Origin: an uncultured Methylococcaceae bacterium
Lineage (GTDB): Bacteria; Pseudomonadota; Gammaproteobacteria; Methylococcales; Methylomonadaceae
Direction: 5' to 3'
Length of the DNA stretch: 48,512 bases
Assembly: GCA_903944165.1 (NCBI GenBank)
Contig: CAJAQT010000165.1
Location: 1 to 48,512 of the forward strand
Part shown: positions 1-8,681 of the stretch, piece by piece
Position numbering within the stretch: position 1 is the first letter of the stretch
Layout of the letters: every line of letters begins with the position of its first letter
The notes under the pieces: model-generated
What the model was told of the DNA's origin: nothing
Seen by the model: only the letters and a program-made list of their open reading frames with translations
Databases searched by the model: none
Position numbers and translations under genes: made by a program

Positions 1-185
1 GTTTAGAACAAGGTTTAGAGCAAGGTTTAGAGCAAGGATTGAAACAAGGTTTAGAACAAGGCGAATGGCACGCAAAAAGACAACTGGCGATGAATGCTTA
101 TCAAGCGGGATTGGAAATGGATATGATTTGTAAAATATCAGGGCTTGATATGAATGAAGTTGAAGAAATCATCAAGTCGGGGTAG
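1..185 (+). CDS. C-terminal end of an Rpn/PD-(D/E)XK transposase-like protein (5' end outside window)
   Basis: The reading frame is open from the left edge (first full codon at base 3) to a TAG at 183-185, giving about 60 residues. It begins with five copies of a five-residue Leu-Glu/Lys-Gln-Gly type repeat (LEQGLEQGLEQG and so on). It then has a short helical tail ending in VEEIIKSG. Such LEQG-type tracts followed by a short helical segment are known at the C-terminus of Rpn-family recombination-promoting nucleases. The catalytic part is outside the window, so function is inferred only from the tail. The 15-bp DNA repeat behind the tract is a likely slippage site. Confidence 0.55.
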   Translation, partial: LEQGLEQGLEQGLKQGLEQGEWHAKRQLAMNAYQAGLEMDMICKISGLDMNEVEEIIKSG

Positions 186-219
186 GGTGGGCACACGCTG
201 TTTGTGTTTGTGCCCACGC
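186..219. repeat. Palindromic intergenic repeat
   Basis: GTGGGCAC at 187-194 is exactly complementary to GTGCCCAC at 210-217, with a 15-base loop. It starts directly after the stop codon of the left-edge gene. It looks like a REP-type hairpin and could stop transcription or protect mRNA, but there is no T tract. The rest of the gap up to 404 shows nothing recognisable. Confidence 0.5.
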
Positions 220-404
220 TAAACAAATCCTCAATGCAAACGGTGGGCTAGGCTAGGCTTTATCTTAGGCAATTGATAGAATGATTAGGTGCGAATTTCT
301 TGAAACCCATGAAGATGAAAGTGTTTTTATACTGAATAAAGCTCTGAGAAACTTAACAAATAGGTTAATCAGTCAGATCACTAAGAGCAAAGTCGAGGGA
401 CATT

Positions 405-878
405 ATGTTTTGGCAAGAGGTTTGTGAAAATTCAAGTTTAAAAGATCTTCCTTTTAAAATAGAACTTAACACTCAAGGACAGTTATTAATGACGCCGGTC
501 AAAGTTAATCATTCGCTTATTCAAGGTAAAATAATCGGCTTATTGTATCGGCATTGTTGTCAAGAAGGTGACGCATTAGCGGAATGTGCCATCAAAACGC
601 AAAAAGGAACTAAGGTTGCTGATGTTGCCTGGGCTTCAACAAAAATATTAGAAATTATTCAAACTGAAATTGAATGTTCAATCGCGCCTGAAATTTGTAT
701 TGAGGTGATGTCAACAAGCAATACGTTAGCTGAAATGACCGAAAAAACAGCGCTGTATTTTGAGTGCGGTGCACAAGAAGTTTGGCTGTGTCGTCATAAT
801 GGCTGTATTGAATATTATGCTTTGCAAGGCAAACTTAGCCAATCAAGCATGATGCCAACCTTCCCTAATAAAATATGA
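405..878 (+). CDS. Uma2-family (DUF820) PD-(D/E)XK nuclease-like protein
   Basis: The product is 157 residues. The Uma2 signature is visible: VADVAW with Asp73, then APEICIEVMS with Glu100, a serine/asparagine-rich turn, Lys114 and the closing strand GAQEVWLC around 122-129. In this fold the Asp and Glu are the expected metal ligands of a PD-(D/E)XK-type core. The start at 405 is preceded by GAGGGA at 395-400, a good ribosome-binding site. The C-terminus is slightly short and ends in a degenerate stretch, so the last strand may be lost. Genes of this family are usually scattered single genes of unknown biological role, and it has no evident operon partner here. Family assignment is fairly sure; substrate is unknown. 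Confidence 0.75.
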   Translation: MFWQEVCENSSLKDLPFKIELNTQGQLLMTPVKVNHSLIQGKIIGLLYRHCCQEGDALAECAIKTQKGTKVADVAWASTKILEIIQTEIECSIAPEICIEVMSTSNTLAEMTEKTALYFECGAQEVWLCRHNGCIEYYALQGKLSQSSMMPTFPNKI

Positions 879-934
879 ATAATGTGCCTATTGTGGGTTT
901 TCTTTAAACCTTACACTTAATCAGAGAAACCTTT

Positions 935-1657
935 ATGACCAACTTACAAGAGCCTAAAGAAGCTTTTCCTTATAAGCCACCTACTGAAGAAATTCGTCAA
1001 AAATATAAACATATTTTCGAATTAACTACACCTTTGCCGCCACGTTTTTTTAAGGTGTTATTCGATAAGGCGGTTGCATTAGTTTTGTTGTTGATTTCTG
1101 CACCTATTTTAATGGGTTTAAAAATAGCGTATGTGCTAGAGGGGTGGTTAATTCCTGAAAATAAAGGCTCAATGTTTTTTTATTATAATGCGATCAGTGC
1201 AGGGAAGATTATTCCTAAGTACAAGATCCGTTTGATAAAACAAAAATACATTGAGCCAGAAGGAGCAAAACGCCATGACTGGATTGCTTTTTCAGCAGAA
1301 TGGACGCCTGATAGCAGAACGTATCTGGGTGAGTTTGTTAAGAAATTTTATTTGGATGAATTGCCGCAATTTTGGAGTGTGTTAAAAGGAGACATGAGTA
1401 TTGTGGGACCTCGTCCAATAGCCATTTTGCATTACGAGCGTGATAAGGCACAAGGTAATGTAACGCGGTCTTTACTTAAAGGTGGTTTGTTAGGCTTGGG
1501 ACATATTAATAAAGGCACCTCAGAAATGGGTAAACCAGAGTATGAATATGAATATGTCGATCAGTATTTAAAACGCTCGTCCTTAGGCTTGTTAAAATTA
1601 GATTTGTGGATTATTTGGCGTGGTGTGATGGTGATTTTAAAAGGTGGCGGGCATTAA
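935..1657 (+). CDS. Bacterial sugar transferase (polyprenol-phosphate glycosylphosphotransferase)
   Basis: The product is 240 residues. One hydrophobic segment at about 44-66 is followed by a cytoplasmic catalytic domain. The hallmark [22 protein letters not shown] lies at 140-161. Asp141-Glu142 correspond to the catalytic dyad known in the PglC/WcaJ class, and PRP at 159-161 is the conserved end of the motif. The family transfers a sugar-1-phosphate from a nucleotide sugar to undecaprenyl phosphate at the inner membrane, starting exopolysaccharide, capsule or glycan assembly. Only the short PglC-like core is present, with no N-terminal multi-helix region. The usual Arg-Pro-Gly segment near residue 85 is not obvious, so it is a divergent member. 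No other polysaccharide genes are adjacent, which leaves the end product unknown. Confidence 0.85.
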   Translation: MTNLQEPKEAFPYKPPTEEIRQKYKHIFELTTPLPPRFFKVLFDKAVALVLLLISAPILMGLKIAYVLEGWLIPENKGSMFFYYNAISAGKIIPKYKIRLIKQKYIEPEGAKRHDWIAFSAEWTPDSRTYLGEFVKKFYLDELPQFWSVLKGDMSIVGPRPIAILHYERDKAQGNVTRSLLKGGLLGLGHINKGTSEMGKPEYEYEYVDQYLKRSSLGLLKLDLWIIWRGVMVILKGGGH

Positions 1658-1787
1658 AAAGGGGAATTTCAATTATTATTTGATTGCCTCTATACGCGCC
1701 ACCCTAGCTAGCTATCACTACCTAAAAAGTCAGTGTAAATTACAGTGGAGAGCTGTAAAATTTTGCTTTTAGCTATTGGGACACACC

Positions 1788-2198
1788 ATGTACGCAGAAA
1801 AATTAAGCCAGTTTGAAAACGCCGAAAACTTAGCAGGTAAGGCATGGGAACACGCGGTAGCCTGTGACGTTATCAGCCAAACCCTCATAAAAGATTGCTC
1901 GATGCACTGTTTTCATTATCAACAACTGTTTGAATTATTATTTAAACATTTACTCGAAACCCAAACCAAATACGGCGCGTACCCCCACACCCATAAATTA
2001 AATCGATTGATGGCTCAACTGATTGATGATACGGACTTCAAAACCAGCTTAGACACCTACGAGCCGCATTTAACAGCGGTTACCGTCTGCGCTGAAGCCT
2101 ATCGTTATAATTTTTTAATCGATTGCGCAGCCTATCGCAAAGATGTTTTAGCTTTAGATCCCTTGCTTAATGAATTGATTGAATTTGCCAATCGTTAA
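1788..2198 (+). CDS. HEPN-domain protein
   Basis: The product is about 136 residues. I chose ATG 1788 (MYAEK) because GGGA at 1778-1781 lies at suitable spacing; an upstream in-frame TTG at 1776 is less likely. The pattern is HEPN-like. An N-terminal helix is followed by a helix with HYQQLFELLFKHLL, then THKLNRLMAQL (the common 'tHdL..L' step), and a last helix with AEAYRYNF. HEPN proteins are often RNases or RNA-binding partners in toxin-antitoxin and defence modules, commonly paired with an MNT nucleotidyltransferase. No such partner is encoded next to it. The usual catalytic Arg-x4-6-His is not clearly present. The call rests on pattern only. Confidence 0.5.
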   Translation: MYAEKLSQFENAENLAGKAWEHAVACDVISQTLIKDCSMHCFHYQQLFELLFKHLLETQTKYGAYPHTHKLNRLMAQLIDDTDFKTSLDTYEPHLTAVTVCAEAYRYNFLIDCAAYRKDVLALDPLLNELIEFANR

Positions 2199-2201
2199 GC
2201 T

Positions 2202-2240
2202 TTGTAGGTCGGGTTAGCGGCAGCGTAACCCGACCTACAA
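2202..2240. repeat. REP-type palindrome, possibly acting as terminator
   Basis: TTGTAGGTCGGGTTA at 2202-2216 is a perfect complement of TAACCCGACCTACAA at 2226-2240, giving a 15-bp stem with a 9-base loop. This GTAGGTCGGGTTA...TAACCCGACCTAC core is a very widespread bacterial interspersed palindrome. A short T tract (2244-2249) follows, so it could also end transcription of the HEPN gene. Confidence 0.8.
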
Positions 2241-2335
2241 GGCTTTTTTCTGGTGATGATATTTCAGGCATAGCTGGAGCAGCTCTTTTTGTTGGTAGCC
2301 GATTTTCAAGCGGATAATAAATACAATGGCAAAAA

Positions 2336-2470
2336 ATGGGCTTAACTTATGCAAATCTCAAATTAACGAACCTTTTTAGCCGCCAAGTTGTGGAGATTAC
2401 TGCATTGATCGATACTGGTGCGGCTTTTATGTGTCCCGCCTTAAACGAGAAGCCTCTTATCACTAAATGA
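2336..2470 (+). pseudogene. Truncated retropepsin-like aspartic protease gene
   Basis: A 44-codon frame starts at ATG 2336 and reads MGLTYANLKLTNLF, then ALIDTGAAFMCP. The Asp-Thr-Gly-Ala at residues 26-29 is the active-site motif of clan AA (retropepsin-like) aspartic proteases. Intact small bacterial relatives run to roughly 120 residues or more. Here the match stops soon after the active site at residue 35, and the last nine residues look unrelated before TGA at 2468-2470. It is best read as a gene remnant cut by a deletion, lying between a REP palindrome and a terminator-like hairpin. Confidence 0.6.
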
Positions 2471-2472
2471 AA

Positions 2473-2513
2473 AAAAGCCTCAATTTGCGTTAATGCAAGT
2501 CGGGGCTTTTTAG
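2473..2513. terminator. Intrinsic terminator-like hairpin
   Basis: AAAAGCC at 2473-2479 pairs with GGCTTTT at 2504-2510, and an inner TTGC/GCAA pair (2485-2488 with 2495-2498) closes the loop. A-rich on one side and T-rich on the other, it could work in either direction. Confidence 0.6.
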
Positions 2514-2626
2514 TTTTACATATAGCAATCTTGATGATTTTTTTATAAAAAAATTGATGCTGCTTTTGAACAGTTTGTATAAGTTAGTTCGTTGGCTATA
2601 ATCATCAAAAAATCACTGAGGATGGT

Positions 2627-3628
2627 ATGACTAAACAAGGGGATGGGTATGTAGTCAGTACGAAAATATTAATCGATGATTACGATAGTCCTTGGAAAGA
2701 GGCTGTTGAGCATTATTTTCCTGAGTTTATGGCATTTTATTTCCCCGCGGCTTATGCTGAGATTGATTGGTCAAAGGCGTATATTTTTTTGGATCAAGAA
2801 TTACGGGCAGTCGTTCAGGATGCTGAACTGGGTAAGCGTTTTGTTGATAAACTGGTTAGAGTCGCCTTGCTGAATGGCGATGAGAACTGGATATACCTCC
2901 ACATTGAAGTACAGGGAACTAGGCAGACTGAATTTGCCGAACGACTATTTGTATATAATTATCGTCTTTATGACCGTTATCGCCATCCTATTGCTAGTAT
3001 GGCTGTTTTGGCTGATGAATATGTGCAGTGGAAACCCACTTCTTATAGCTTTACCGTGCTGGGGTGTAAACATACCTTGGAGTTTCCCGTAGCAAAGTTG
3101 ACTGATTATCACGACAAAATAAATGAGTTGCTGGTATTGGATAACGCATTTGCCTTGATTACGGCGGCACATATCCTGACTCAGCAAACCCGTAAGAAAG
3201 ATCTGGCACGCTTCGAAGCTAAATTACGTCTGGTACGGCTACTGTATCAGCGACATTGGGATAAACAGCGTGTTATAGATTTATTTAGTGTTGTTGATTG
3301 GATGGTAAAATTGCCCGAAGGATTGGAGCAACAGATTTGGCATGAAATTGAAAAGATTGAGGAGCGTGAAAAAATGCAATACATCACTAGCGTAGAAAGA
3401 ATAGGCATTGCTAAAGGGCGATTAGAAGGACGAGTAGAAGGACGAGTAGAAGGTGAATCTAGGCTTCTTAAAAAACAATTAGAGCGTCGTTTTGGTGTTT
3501 TACCAATGTGGGCAATAGACCGGTTAAATAGCGCGTTAGAACAGGATTTAGATTTATGGGGTGAAGCAGTGCTCACTGCACCTACCTTGAATGCTGTTTT
3601 CGAGTTTGGTAGGTCGAGTTTGCGGTAA
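2627..3628 (+). CDS. Rpn-family recombination-promoting nuclease-like protein with DUF4351 tail
   Basis: The product is 333 residues. A PD-(D/E)XK-type core is suggested by Asp74 (FVDKLVRV) and the strand YLHIEVQ with Glu94 and Gln96, a form common in Rpn/YhgA-like proteins. A helical linker contains tandem Arg-x-Glu-Gly repeats (GRLEGRVEGRVEGE, 264-277). The C-terminal region from about 278 (LLKKQLERRFG...LW...VLTAPTL..VF) matches the DUF4351 pattern. Known Rpn proteins cut DNA and raise recombination in E. coli; activity here is inferred. The start at 2627 has GAGGA at 2618-2622, somewhat close to the ATG. The gene stands alone and resembles the partial gene at the left edge, as expected for a dispersed family. 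Confidence 0.8.
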   Translation: MTKQGDGYVVSTKILIDDYDSPWKEAVEHYFPEFMAFYFPAAYAEIDWSKAYIFLDQELRAVVQDAELGKRFVDKLVRVALLNGDENWIYLHIEVQGTRQTEFAERLFVYNYRLYDRYRHPIASMAVLADEYVQWKPTSYSFTVLGCKHTLEFPVAKLTDYHDKINELLVLDNAFALITAAHILTQQTRKKDLARFEAKLRLVRLLYQRHWDKQRVIDLFSVVDWMVKLPEGLEQQIWHEIEKIEEREKMQYITSVERIGIAKGRLEGRVEGRVEGESRLLKKQLERRFGVLPMWAIDRLNSALEQDLDLWGEAVLTAPTLNAVFEFGRSSLR

Positions 3629-3725
3629 GCAAACCGTTAAGCGAAATTTTTCAGGAAAGCTATGTAATACAGTTGCTTAATCAAGCATTTCAAGACCGCA
3701 CTTCTCATTATGCCAGGACCGCTAA

Positions 3726-3786
3726 GGTAGGGTGGATAAGCGGTACGGCTGCATTGATGCAGGAGCAATTGCCGAGCGCATCCACA
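3726..3786. repeat. Degenerate REP-type palindrome
   Basis: GGGTGGATAAGCG at 3730-3742 and GAGCGCATCCAC at 3774-3785 form imperfect complementary arms around a variable centre. This is a common layout of bacterial interspersed palindromes. The region 3629-3932 contains no gene, only this and the next repeat. Confidence 0.5.
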
Positions 3787-3814
3787 ACACACTGTAAACG
3801 CTGGATGTGCTACC

Positions 3815-3851
3815 TCATGACAGACTCAGTCCCCCTTTTTTAAAGGGGGGA
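3815..3851 (-). repeat. Copy of a dispersed repeat with a C5/G5 hairpin
   Basis: CATGACAGACTCAGT is followed by CCCCC-T-run-AAAGGGGGG at 3831-3850, a hairpin. Read on the minus strand it matches the right-hand half of the repeat at 13.03-13.35 kb (AAAAAAGGGGG followed by ACTGAGTCTGTCATGAG), without the interruption seen there. Confidence 0.65.
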
Positions 3852-3932
3852 GATTGTTTTACCATTTGATAGCACGTTGTTGATTAAGTAAATGCCACGT
3901 TGCTACCTCGATATGCCGTATTGTGATTACGC

Positions 3933-5264
3933 TTAAACTCCAGCAATTGACATTTGTTCAATTAGCACCGAGCCCGTCCTGATATTTCCTCGTAAATCCA
4001 CATCATTACCTATGGCTATGATGGCTTTAAACATATCTTTTAAATTACCTGCGATGGTGATTTCTTCAACGGGATATTGAATGACGCCATGTTCTACCCA
4101 AAAGCCGGCGGCACCTCGTGAATAATCTCCTGTCACAATATTAACGCCTTGTCCCATAAGTTCGGTTACGTATAAACCAGTGTCCATGGTGGTTAATAAC
4201 TCAGCAAAGGTTTGTGTGCCAGGTTCAATAGTTAAGTTATGAATGCCGCCTGCATTGCCAGTGCTTTGCAGTCCTAATTTTCGTGCTGAATAACTGTTAA
4301 GTACATAGCTGCGTAATAGGCCTTGGTTTACGATGTCGTGTGCGTGTGTTGCAACGCCTTCGTTATCATACGCAGCACTGCCTAAAGCACCCTGCAAGTA
4401 AGGTTGTTCATGAATATGGACAAATTCTGGGAAAATGAGTGTGTCTAAGCAATCGAGTAAAAAGGTCGATTTGCGGTATAACGCACCGCCACTGATGGCA
4501 CCAATTAACGAGCCAAATAATCCTGAGGCAATGTTGGCACTATAAAGAACAGGGCATTGGCGTGGCGACAAGCTGCGTGCATTTAATCGGCGTACGGTGC
4601 GTTCGGCTGCTGTTTTGCCTACCTGTTCAGGTGAGTCTAAATGCACAGCATTTCTTGCTACGGTATACCAGTAATCACGTTGCATACTGTCATCTGCTTG
4701 GGCAAGTACCGAGCAACTTAAGGAATGACGGGTGCTTGCGTAACCATGCAAAAAGCCTAAGCTGTTACCTAAAATATGAATGCCTTGGTGAGAATTAATG
4801 CTCGCACCTTCAGAATTACTGATAGCAGGATGAAAATTAAGCGCAGTGTTTTCGCATTGTGTGGCTAAATCAATTGCATGGTCGGTGGTAAGTGACCATG
4901 GATGATATAAGTCTAGTTTAGGAAATTCAGTTTGCAGTAAGTCCTGATCAGGTAAGCCTGCGAAGGGATCGGCACTGGTGTAACGCGCAATACTACAGGC
5001 GGCGCGGACGGTTTCTTTGATAGAGTCAGGCGATAAGTCTGACGTGCTTGCCGAGCCTTTGTGTTGATCAAAGTAAACAGTGATACCTAAACCTTGGTCG
5101 CAATGATGCTCAATGGTTTCAACTTCGCCCAAACGGACAGAAACGGAGAGGCCATTTTCTTGACTTAAGCCAGCTTGTGCTGCGCTCGCTCCTTGCTGTT
5201 TCGCTTCGTTAAGTAAGCTGTGCAGGATATGTTTTAATTCGTCGATATGTGCTGAAGTGTTCAC
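3933..5264 (-). CDS. pmbA: Metalloprotease subunit TldE/PmbA
   Basis: The product is 443 residues, close to the usual size. It has an N-terminal alpha/beta domain and the C-terminal beta-rich domain typical of TldE, for example GALYRKSTFLLDCL, the NAGGIHNLTIEPG loop and TGDYSRGAAGFWVEHG near the end. In E. coli TldE lacks the zinc motif and pairs with TldD to form a heterodimeric protease. That protease processes peptides such as microcin B17 and the CcdA antitoxin. No HExxxH is seen here, as expected. It lies 73 bases downstream of tldD on the same strand, so the two are probably co-transcribed. Confidence 0.93.
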   Translation of the reverse strand: MNTSAHIDELKHILHSLLNEAKQQGASAAQAGLSQENGLSVSVRLGEVETIEHHCDQGLGITVYFDQHKGSASTSDLSPDSIKETVRAACSIARYTSADPFAGLPDQDLLQTEFPKLDLYHPWSLTTDHAIDLATQCENTALNFHPAISNSEGASINSHQGIHILGNSLGFLHGYASTRHSLSCSVLAQADDSMQRDYWYTVARNAVHLDSPEQVGKTAAERTVRRLNARSLSPRQCPVLYSANIASGLFGSLIGAISGGALYRKSTFLLDCLDTLIFPEFVHIHEQPYLQGALGSAAYDNEGVATHAHDIVNQGLLRSYVLNSYSARKLGLQSTGNAGGIHNLTIEPGTQTFAELLTTMDTGLYVTELMGQGVNIVTGDYSRGAAGFWVEHGVIQYPVEEITIAGNLKDMFKAIIAIGNDVDLRGNIRTGSVLIEQMSIAGV

Positions 5265-5337
5265 AGTAGTCTCGTGTAGAAAGTGGGGTGGTGATTGATT
5301 GTTATGACCACGTAATAAGAGTGAGGGTTAACTAACG

Positions 5338-6780
5338 TTAGGCAACGTGGGTGCCACCGACGGTTAAGCCGTCGATTTTTAAGGTTGGTTGACCGACGCC
5401 CACCGGCACGCTTTGCCCTTCTTTACCACAGGTGCCAACGCCGCTATCTAAAGCTAAATCATTGCCCACCATTGACACGCGCGTTAAGACTTCAGGGCCG
5501 TTGCCAATCAGGGTGGCGCCTTTCACTGGACGGGTAATTTTACCATTTTCGATGAGATAGGCTTCACTGGCAGAGAACACAAATTTTCCTGAGGTAATAT
5601 CCACCTGACCACCAGCAAAGTTTTTGGCATATAAGCCATGTTGGACTGAGGCGATGATTTCTTCAGGGTCATCTTGACCTGGCAACATGTAGGTATTAGT
5701 CATGCGTGGCAGTGGTAAGCTTGCGTAAGATTCACGTCGACCGTTGCCGGTGGGGGCAACGCCCATCAGCCGTGCATTGAGTTTATCTTGTAAATAGCCT
5801 TTAAGAATGCCGTTTTCAATTAATACCGTTTGTTGTGTTGGTGTGCCTTCATCGTCAATGGTTAGCGAGCCACGGCGACCTTGTAAGCTACCATCATCAA
5901 CAACAGTGCATAAACTAGACGCCACGCGTTCATTCACTCGGCCACTAAATGCAGACGTGCCTTTACGGTTGAAATCACCTTCTAAACCATGTCCAATCGC
6001 TTCATGTAATAAAATACCGGGCCAGCCTGGACCTAATACGACAGTCATATTACCCGCTGGTGCAGCTGTGGCTTCAAGGTTAACTAAGGCGAGACGCACG
6101 GCTTCTTTGCCATAATTAAGGGCGCGTTCTTCATCGATAAAATAGTGGTAATGACTACGCCCACCACCACCCATACTGCCTTGTTCGCGGCGACCGTTGT
6201 CAAGCATGATCACGGTGACATTCATGCGTACTAAAGGTCTTACATCCGCAGTTAATTGTCCATCTTGATCGACCACTAAAATATGTTCATGTGCGCCGAG
6301 CAAGCTGACAATGACTTCTTCAATACGGCTATCTAGTTGTCGCGTTTCACGATCAATCTTTTGCAATAAATCCACTTTCTGTTGATCACTTAGTGATTTT
6401 AATGGATTAACTGAAGGGTAAAGAATTGGCGCGTTACGATGATTTTTTAAATTGACTTGGGCATTTTGCCCTTGTTTTAAAATGCCTTTAACATGCTGTG
6501 TTGCGGTCATCAGCATAGGAAGTTCTAAGCGATCGGTATAGGCAAAGCCCGTTTTTTCACCGATAACGGCACGAATTCCTGCGCCTTGTTCGATATTATG
6601 ATGTCCTTCTTTAATGATGCCATTTTCTAGTACCCATGATTCAGAATGGGTGGATTGAAAATAAATGTCCGCAGTATCAAGTGGTGAACTGAGTAAACTG
6701 CTTAGGACTTTTTCAATATCTTGGTCGGTGATGCCCGTGCTAGCAAGTAGGGCGTTTTTTGCTAAATGTAATAATTCCAT
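5338..6780 (-). CDS. tldD: Zinc metalloprotease TldD
   Basis: The product is 480 residues, the usual length. His259-Glu260-Ala-Ile-Gly-His264 (in [16 protein letters not shown]) is the HExxxH zinc site of the family. A conserved Cys near 454 in the [15 protein letters not shown] segment is the likely third ligand. The N-terminal domain carries the family [18 protein letters not shown] element at about 67-84. It forms the active half of the TldD-TldE protease with the neighbouring pmbA. The tldD start is 185 bases from the lipoprotein gene, and a copy of a dispersed repeat lies at the lipoprotein end of that gap. Confidence 0.95.
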   Translation of the reverse strand: MELLHLAKNALLASTGITDQDIEKVLSSLLSSPLDTADIYFQSTHSESWVLENGIIKEGHHNIEQGAGIRAVIGEKTGFAYTDRLELPMLMTATQHVKGILKQGQNAQVNLKNHRNAPILYPSVNPLKSLSDQQKVDLLQKIDRETRQLDSRIEEVIVSLLGAHEHILVVDQDGQLTADVRPLVRMNVTVIMLDNGRREQGSMGGGGRSHYHYFIDEERALNYGKEAVRLALVNLEATAAPAGNMTVVLGPGWPGILLHEAIGHGLEGDFNRKGTSAFSGRVNERVASSLCTVVDDGSLQGRRGSLTIDDEGTPTQQTVLIENGILKGYLQDKLNARLMGVAPTGNGRRESYASLPLPRMTNTYMLPGQDDPEEIIASVQHGLYAKNFAGGQVDITSGKFVFSASEAYLIENGKITRPVKGATLIGNGPEVLTRVSMVGNDLALDSGVGTCGKEGQSVPVGVGQPTLKIDGLTVGGTHVA

Positions 6781-6917
6781 AGTAATTCAGTTTAGTAATG
6801 AGTGGGCAACGCAAGTTGTGTAAAGAGGTAGTGAGAGTTAACGCTTAAATAATAGCAAATAGTCGTGTTTAATAATGAGCATGAAATAAAGTCAACAAAC
6901 TGTGTGCGGCAGGAATT

Positions 6918-6966
6918 AACGCTTCGATTATTAGCAACTAGCCTAAATTATTCCATGCTCATTTCT
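6918..6966 (-). repeat. Dispersed repeat (partner of 12769-12818)
   Basis: On the minus strand this stretch reads ATGAGCATGGAATAATTTAG, then GCTAGTTGCTAATAATCGAAG. It matches 12771-12812 on the plus strand with several substitutions. A partial inverted match (ATGAGCATGAAATAA, near 6877) lies at the other side of the same gap. It overlaps the last codons of the lipoprotein gene only marginally. Confidence 0.5.
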
Positions 6967-7556
6967 TAGTGCACTAAATCATCGCGTAAGGTTGTAAACA
7001 GTGTGTAAATAAGTTGATCAGCATCATTGTCTTCATGCTGGTCGTTTATGGGTGATTTTTCAAGGCTGCTGGTTTGCTCAGCTTTGCTTGCCAGCTTAGC
7101 ACTGACTAGCGTTTCCTTATTTTCAGTGCTGACATGAATAACATATAAGCTCGTGTTGGCCTCATTTTTTAATAGCTTACCAAATAAATCAAGTAAGCCT
7201 GCGTCATGGTAGGCTACATAAAATAAGCCTTGACTGCGATCTTGATCGGTAATTTTTATTTCCGCTTGCTTTAAGGATAATTCAATAGCAAGCCAAGCAG
7301 TGTCAAGTGGTTGTTTGATTTTAAAACGCATGGGTACGGTTTTAATCAAGTAAACCGCTTTACCTAAGCCTTTTTTATTATGTTGTTTTGGGAGTACAGG
7401 TTCATCTGCAAAACTTTCGGCCGCACCTATTACTTCGCTGCCCGCTAATATAGGTGGGCGTTCTAAAGCTTGGGTGTCAAGGTAACGCGGGTCTTTGCCA
7501 AGGCTACAGCCTGTTAAGTTAAGCAGGAGAAAAACGCTGAGATGAAGGCTACGCAT
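6966..7556 (-). CDS. BamC-like outer-membrane lipoprotein
   Basis: The product is 196 residues. The N-terminus MRSLHLSVFLLLNLTGC is a lipoprotein signal with lipobox Leu14-Thr-Gly-Cys17. After it come a proline-rich stretch (RPPILAGSEVIG) and one compact domain at about 72-130 (IKQPLDTAWLAIELSLKQAEIKITDQDRSQGLFYVAY). This resembles the helix-grip domain of BamC/NlpB, a component of the outer-membrane barrel assembly machine. E. coli BamC is about 344 residues with two such domains; this one seems to have one. BamC is usually next to dapA, so the position between nitrilase (2-base gap) and tldD is unusual. A generic DUF lipoprotein is the alternative. Confidence 0.6.
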   Translation of the reverse strand: MRSLHLSVFLLLNLTGCSLGKDPRYLDTQALERPPILAGSEVIGAAESFADEPVLPKQHNKKGLGKAVYLIKTVPMRFKIKQPLDTAWLAIELSLKQAEIKITDQDRSQGLFYVAYHDAGLLDLFGKLLKNEANTSLYVIHVSTENKETLVSAKLASKAEQTSSLEKSPINDQHEDNDADQLIYTLFTTLRDDLVH

Positions 7557-7558
7557 GG

Positions 7559-8383
7559 TTATTCACATCCTAAACGTCGATGTTGTAAAGCAGGAAAGCT
7601 ATGGCGTATTTTAGTAAGGCGGTCAAGGTTGATATCCGCACTGACAAAACCACTGCCTGTTTTGTAGCAATCTAATACGACCCCCCAAGGATCAATAATC
7701 ATGCTATGACCAAAGGTGCGACGACCATTAAGATGAAAGCCACCTTGGTTAGGCGCAATGACATAACAAAGGTTTTCAATGGCGCGAGCACGTAGTAATA
7801 ATTCCCAATGTGCCGCCCCCGTTTCGGCGGTAAATGCTGACGGTATAACTATAAGATCGACGCCTTGTTGACTCATTTTACGAAATAATTCTGGAAAACG
7901 TAGATCATAACAAACGCCAATGCCTAAGCGTCCAAACGGAGTATCAATGACCAGTGCGGTGTCACCGGCTTCTATAGAATCAGATTCGCGGTAAGTATCT
8001 TCGCTACCGGGTACATTCACATCAAATAAATGAATTTTGTCATAGCGATTAACGCGCTGTCCTTGGTCATCATAAATTAAGCAGCTGGCTCGGACTTTAT
8101 TGGGTTCGGTGGTGCTGGCTAAAGGAATGGTGCCGCCGATAAGCCATACTGCATATTTTTTTGCTACCCTAGCTAAAAAATCTTGGATAAGCCCGCCATT
8201 ACCGTCGATTTCTTTCACTTTTACTTTGTCTAATTCATGTTCACCCATTAAGGCAAAATTTTCAGGTAAGGCAATTAATTTAGCTCCTGCCAGTGCCGCT
8301 TCTTCGATAAGACGTTCTGCAGCAATTAAGTTGGAGCGGATATTTGGGCTAGAAGCCATTTGAATAGCAGCACAGGTGTTCAT
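7559..8383 (-). CDS. Carbon-nitrogen hydrolase (Nit-type amidase)
   Basis: The product is 274 residues, the standard size. The nitrilase-superfamily triad is clear: Glu41 (LPENFALMG), Lys116 (DKIHLFD) and Cys158 (GVCYDLRFPELFR). The DLRFPELFR extension is typical of the Nit1/Nit2 branch, whose known members hydrolyse deaminated glutathione or omega-amides. The exact substrate is inferred. It is cytoplasmic. It heads a minus-strand group with the lipoprotein, tldD and pmbA. A nitrilase gene near tldD and downstream of yhdP is a familiar gammaproteobacterial arrangement; here a che block separates it from yhdP. Confidence 0.9.
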   Translation of the reverse strand: MNTCAAIQMASSPNIRSNLIAAERLIEEAALAGAKLIALPENFALMGEHELDKVKVKEIDGNGGLIQDFLARVAKKYAVWLIGGTIPLASTTEPNKVRASCLIYDDQGQRVNRYDKIHLFDVNVPGSEDTYRESDSIEAGDTALVIDTPFGRLGIGVCYDLRFPELFRKMSQQGVDLIVIPSAFTAETGAAHWELLLRARAIENLCYVIAPNQGGFHLNGRRTFGHSMIIDPWGVVLDCYKTGSGFVSADINLDRLTKIRHSFPALQHRRLGCE

Positions 8384-8557
8384 AAGAGGTTCAATCAGAA
8401 TAAGGTTAATTGAGATAGCAGTAGATTATAAAACGTGACAATCATCTTTGGGTAGTTTGCTTAGCATTCATTATCAAAAAGGCAGCGTTGCCGTTAGAGA
8501 TGGTAAAAGGATGTATGTGGAAGAGTCTTCGCCTAAAAACAAGGGCGTATAACGCAC

Positions 8558-8660
8558 AATTCTCATTATGACTATCATGGATAATATGGAATCCAATTGC
8601 TTTAGCTATTGCTTAAAAAAGCTAACGTTTTTTTACTCCTGTTTATACTTTCACAGTCTC
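8558..8660 (+). repeat. Dispersed repeat copy (partner of 12926-13005)
   Basis: The core GGAATCCAATTGCTTTAGC...TTAAAAAAGCTAA...TTTTTTTACTCCT (8588-8640) matches 12935-12988 with scattered substitutions. It is followed by ATACTTTCACAGTCTC (8645-8660), which also occurs at the right end of the inverted-repeat element at 16.0-16.2 kb. The gap 8384-8681 contains no gene; this repeat fills about a third of it. Confidence 0.6.
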
Positions 8661-8681
8661 GTTGGCTATTGTCCAGCAATG

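Noticed and set aside
2202-2240. REP palindrome as an attachment site
   Set aside because: It is a common dispersed palindrome, with no integrase gene or tRNA nearby.
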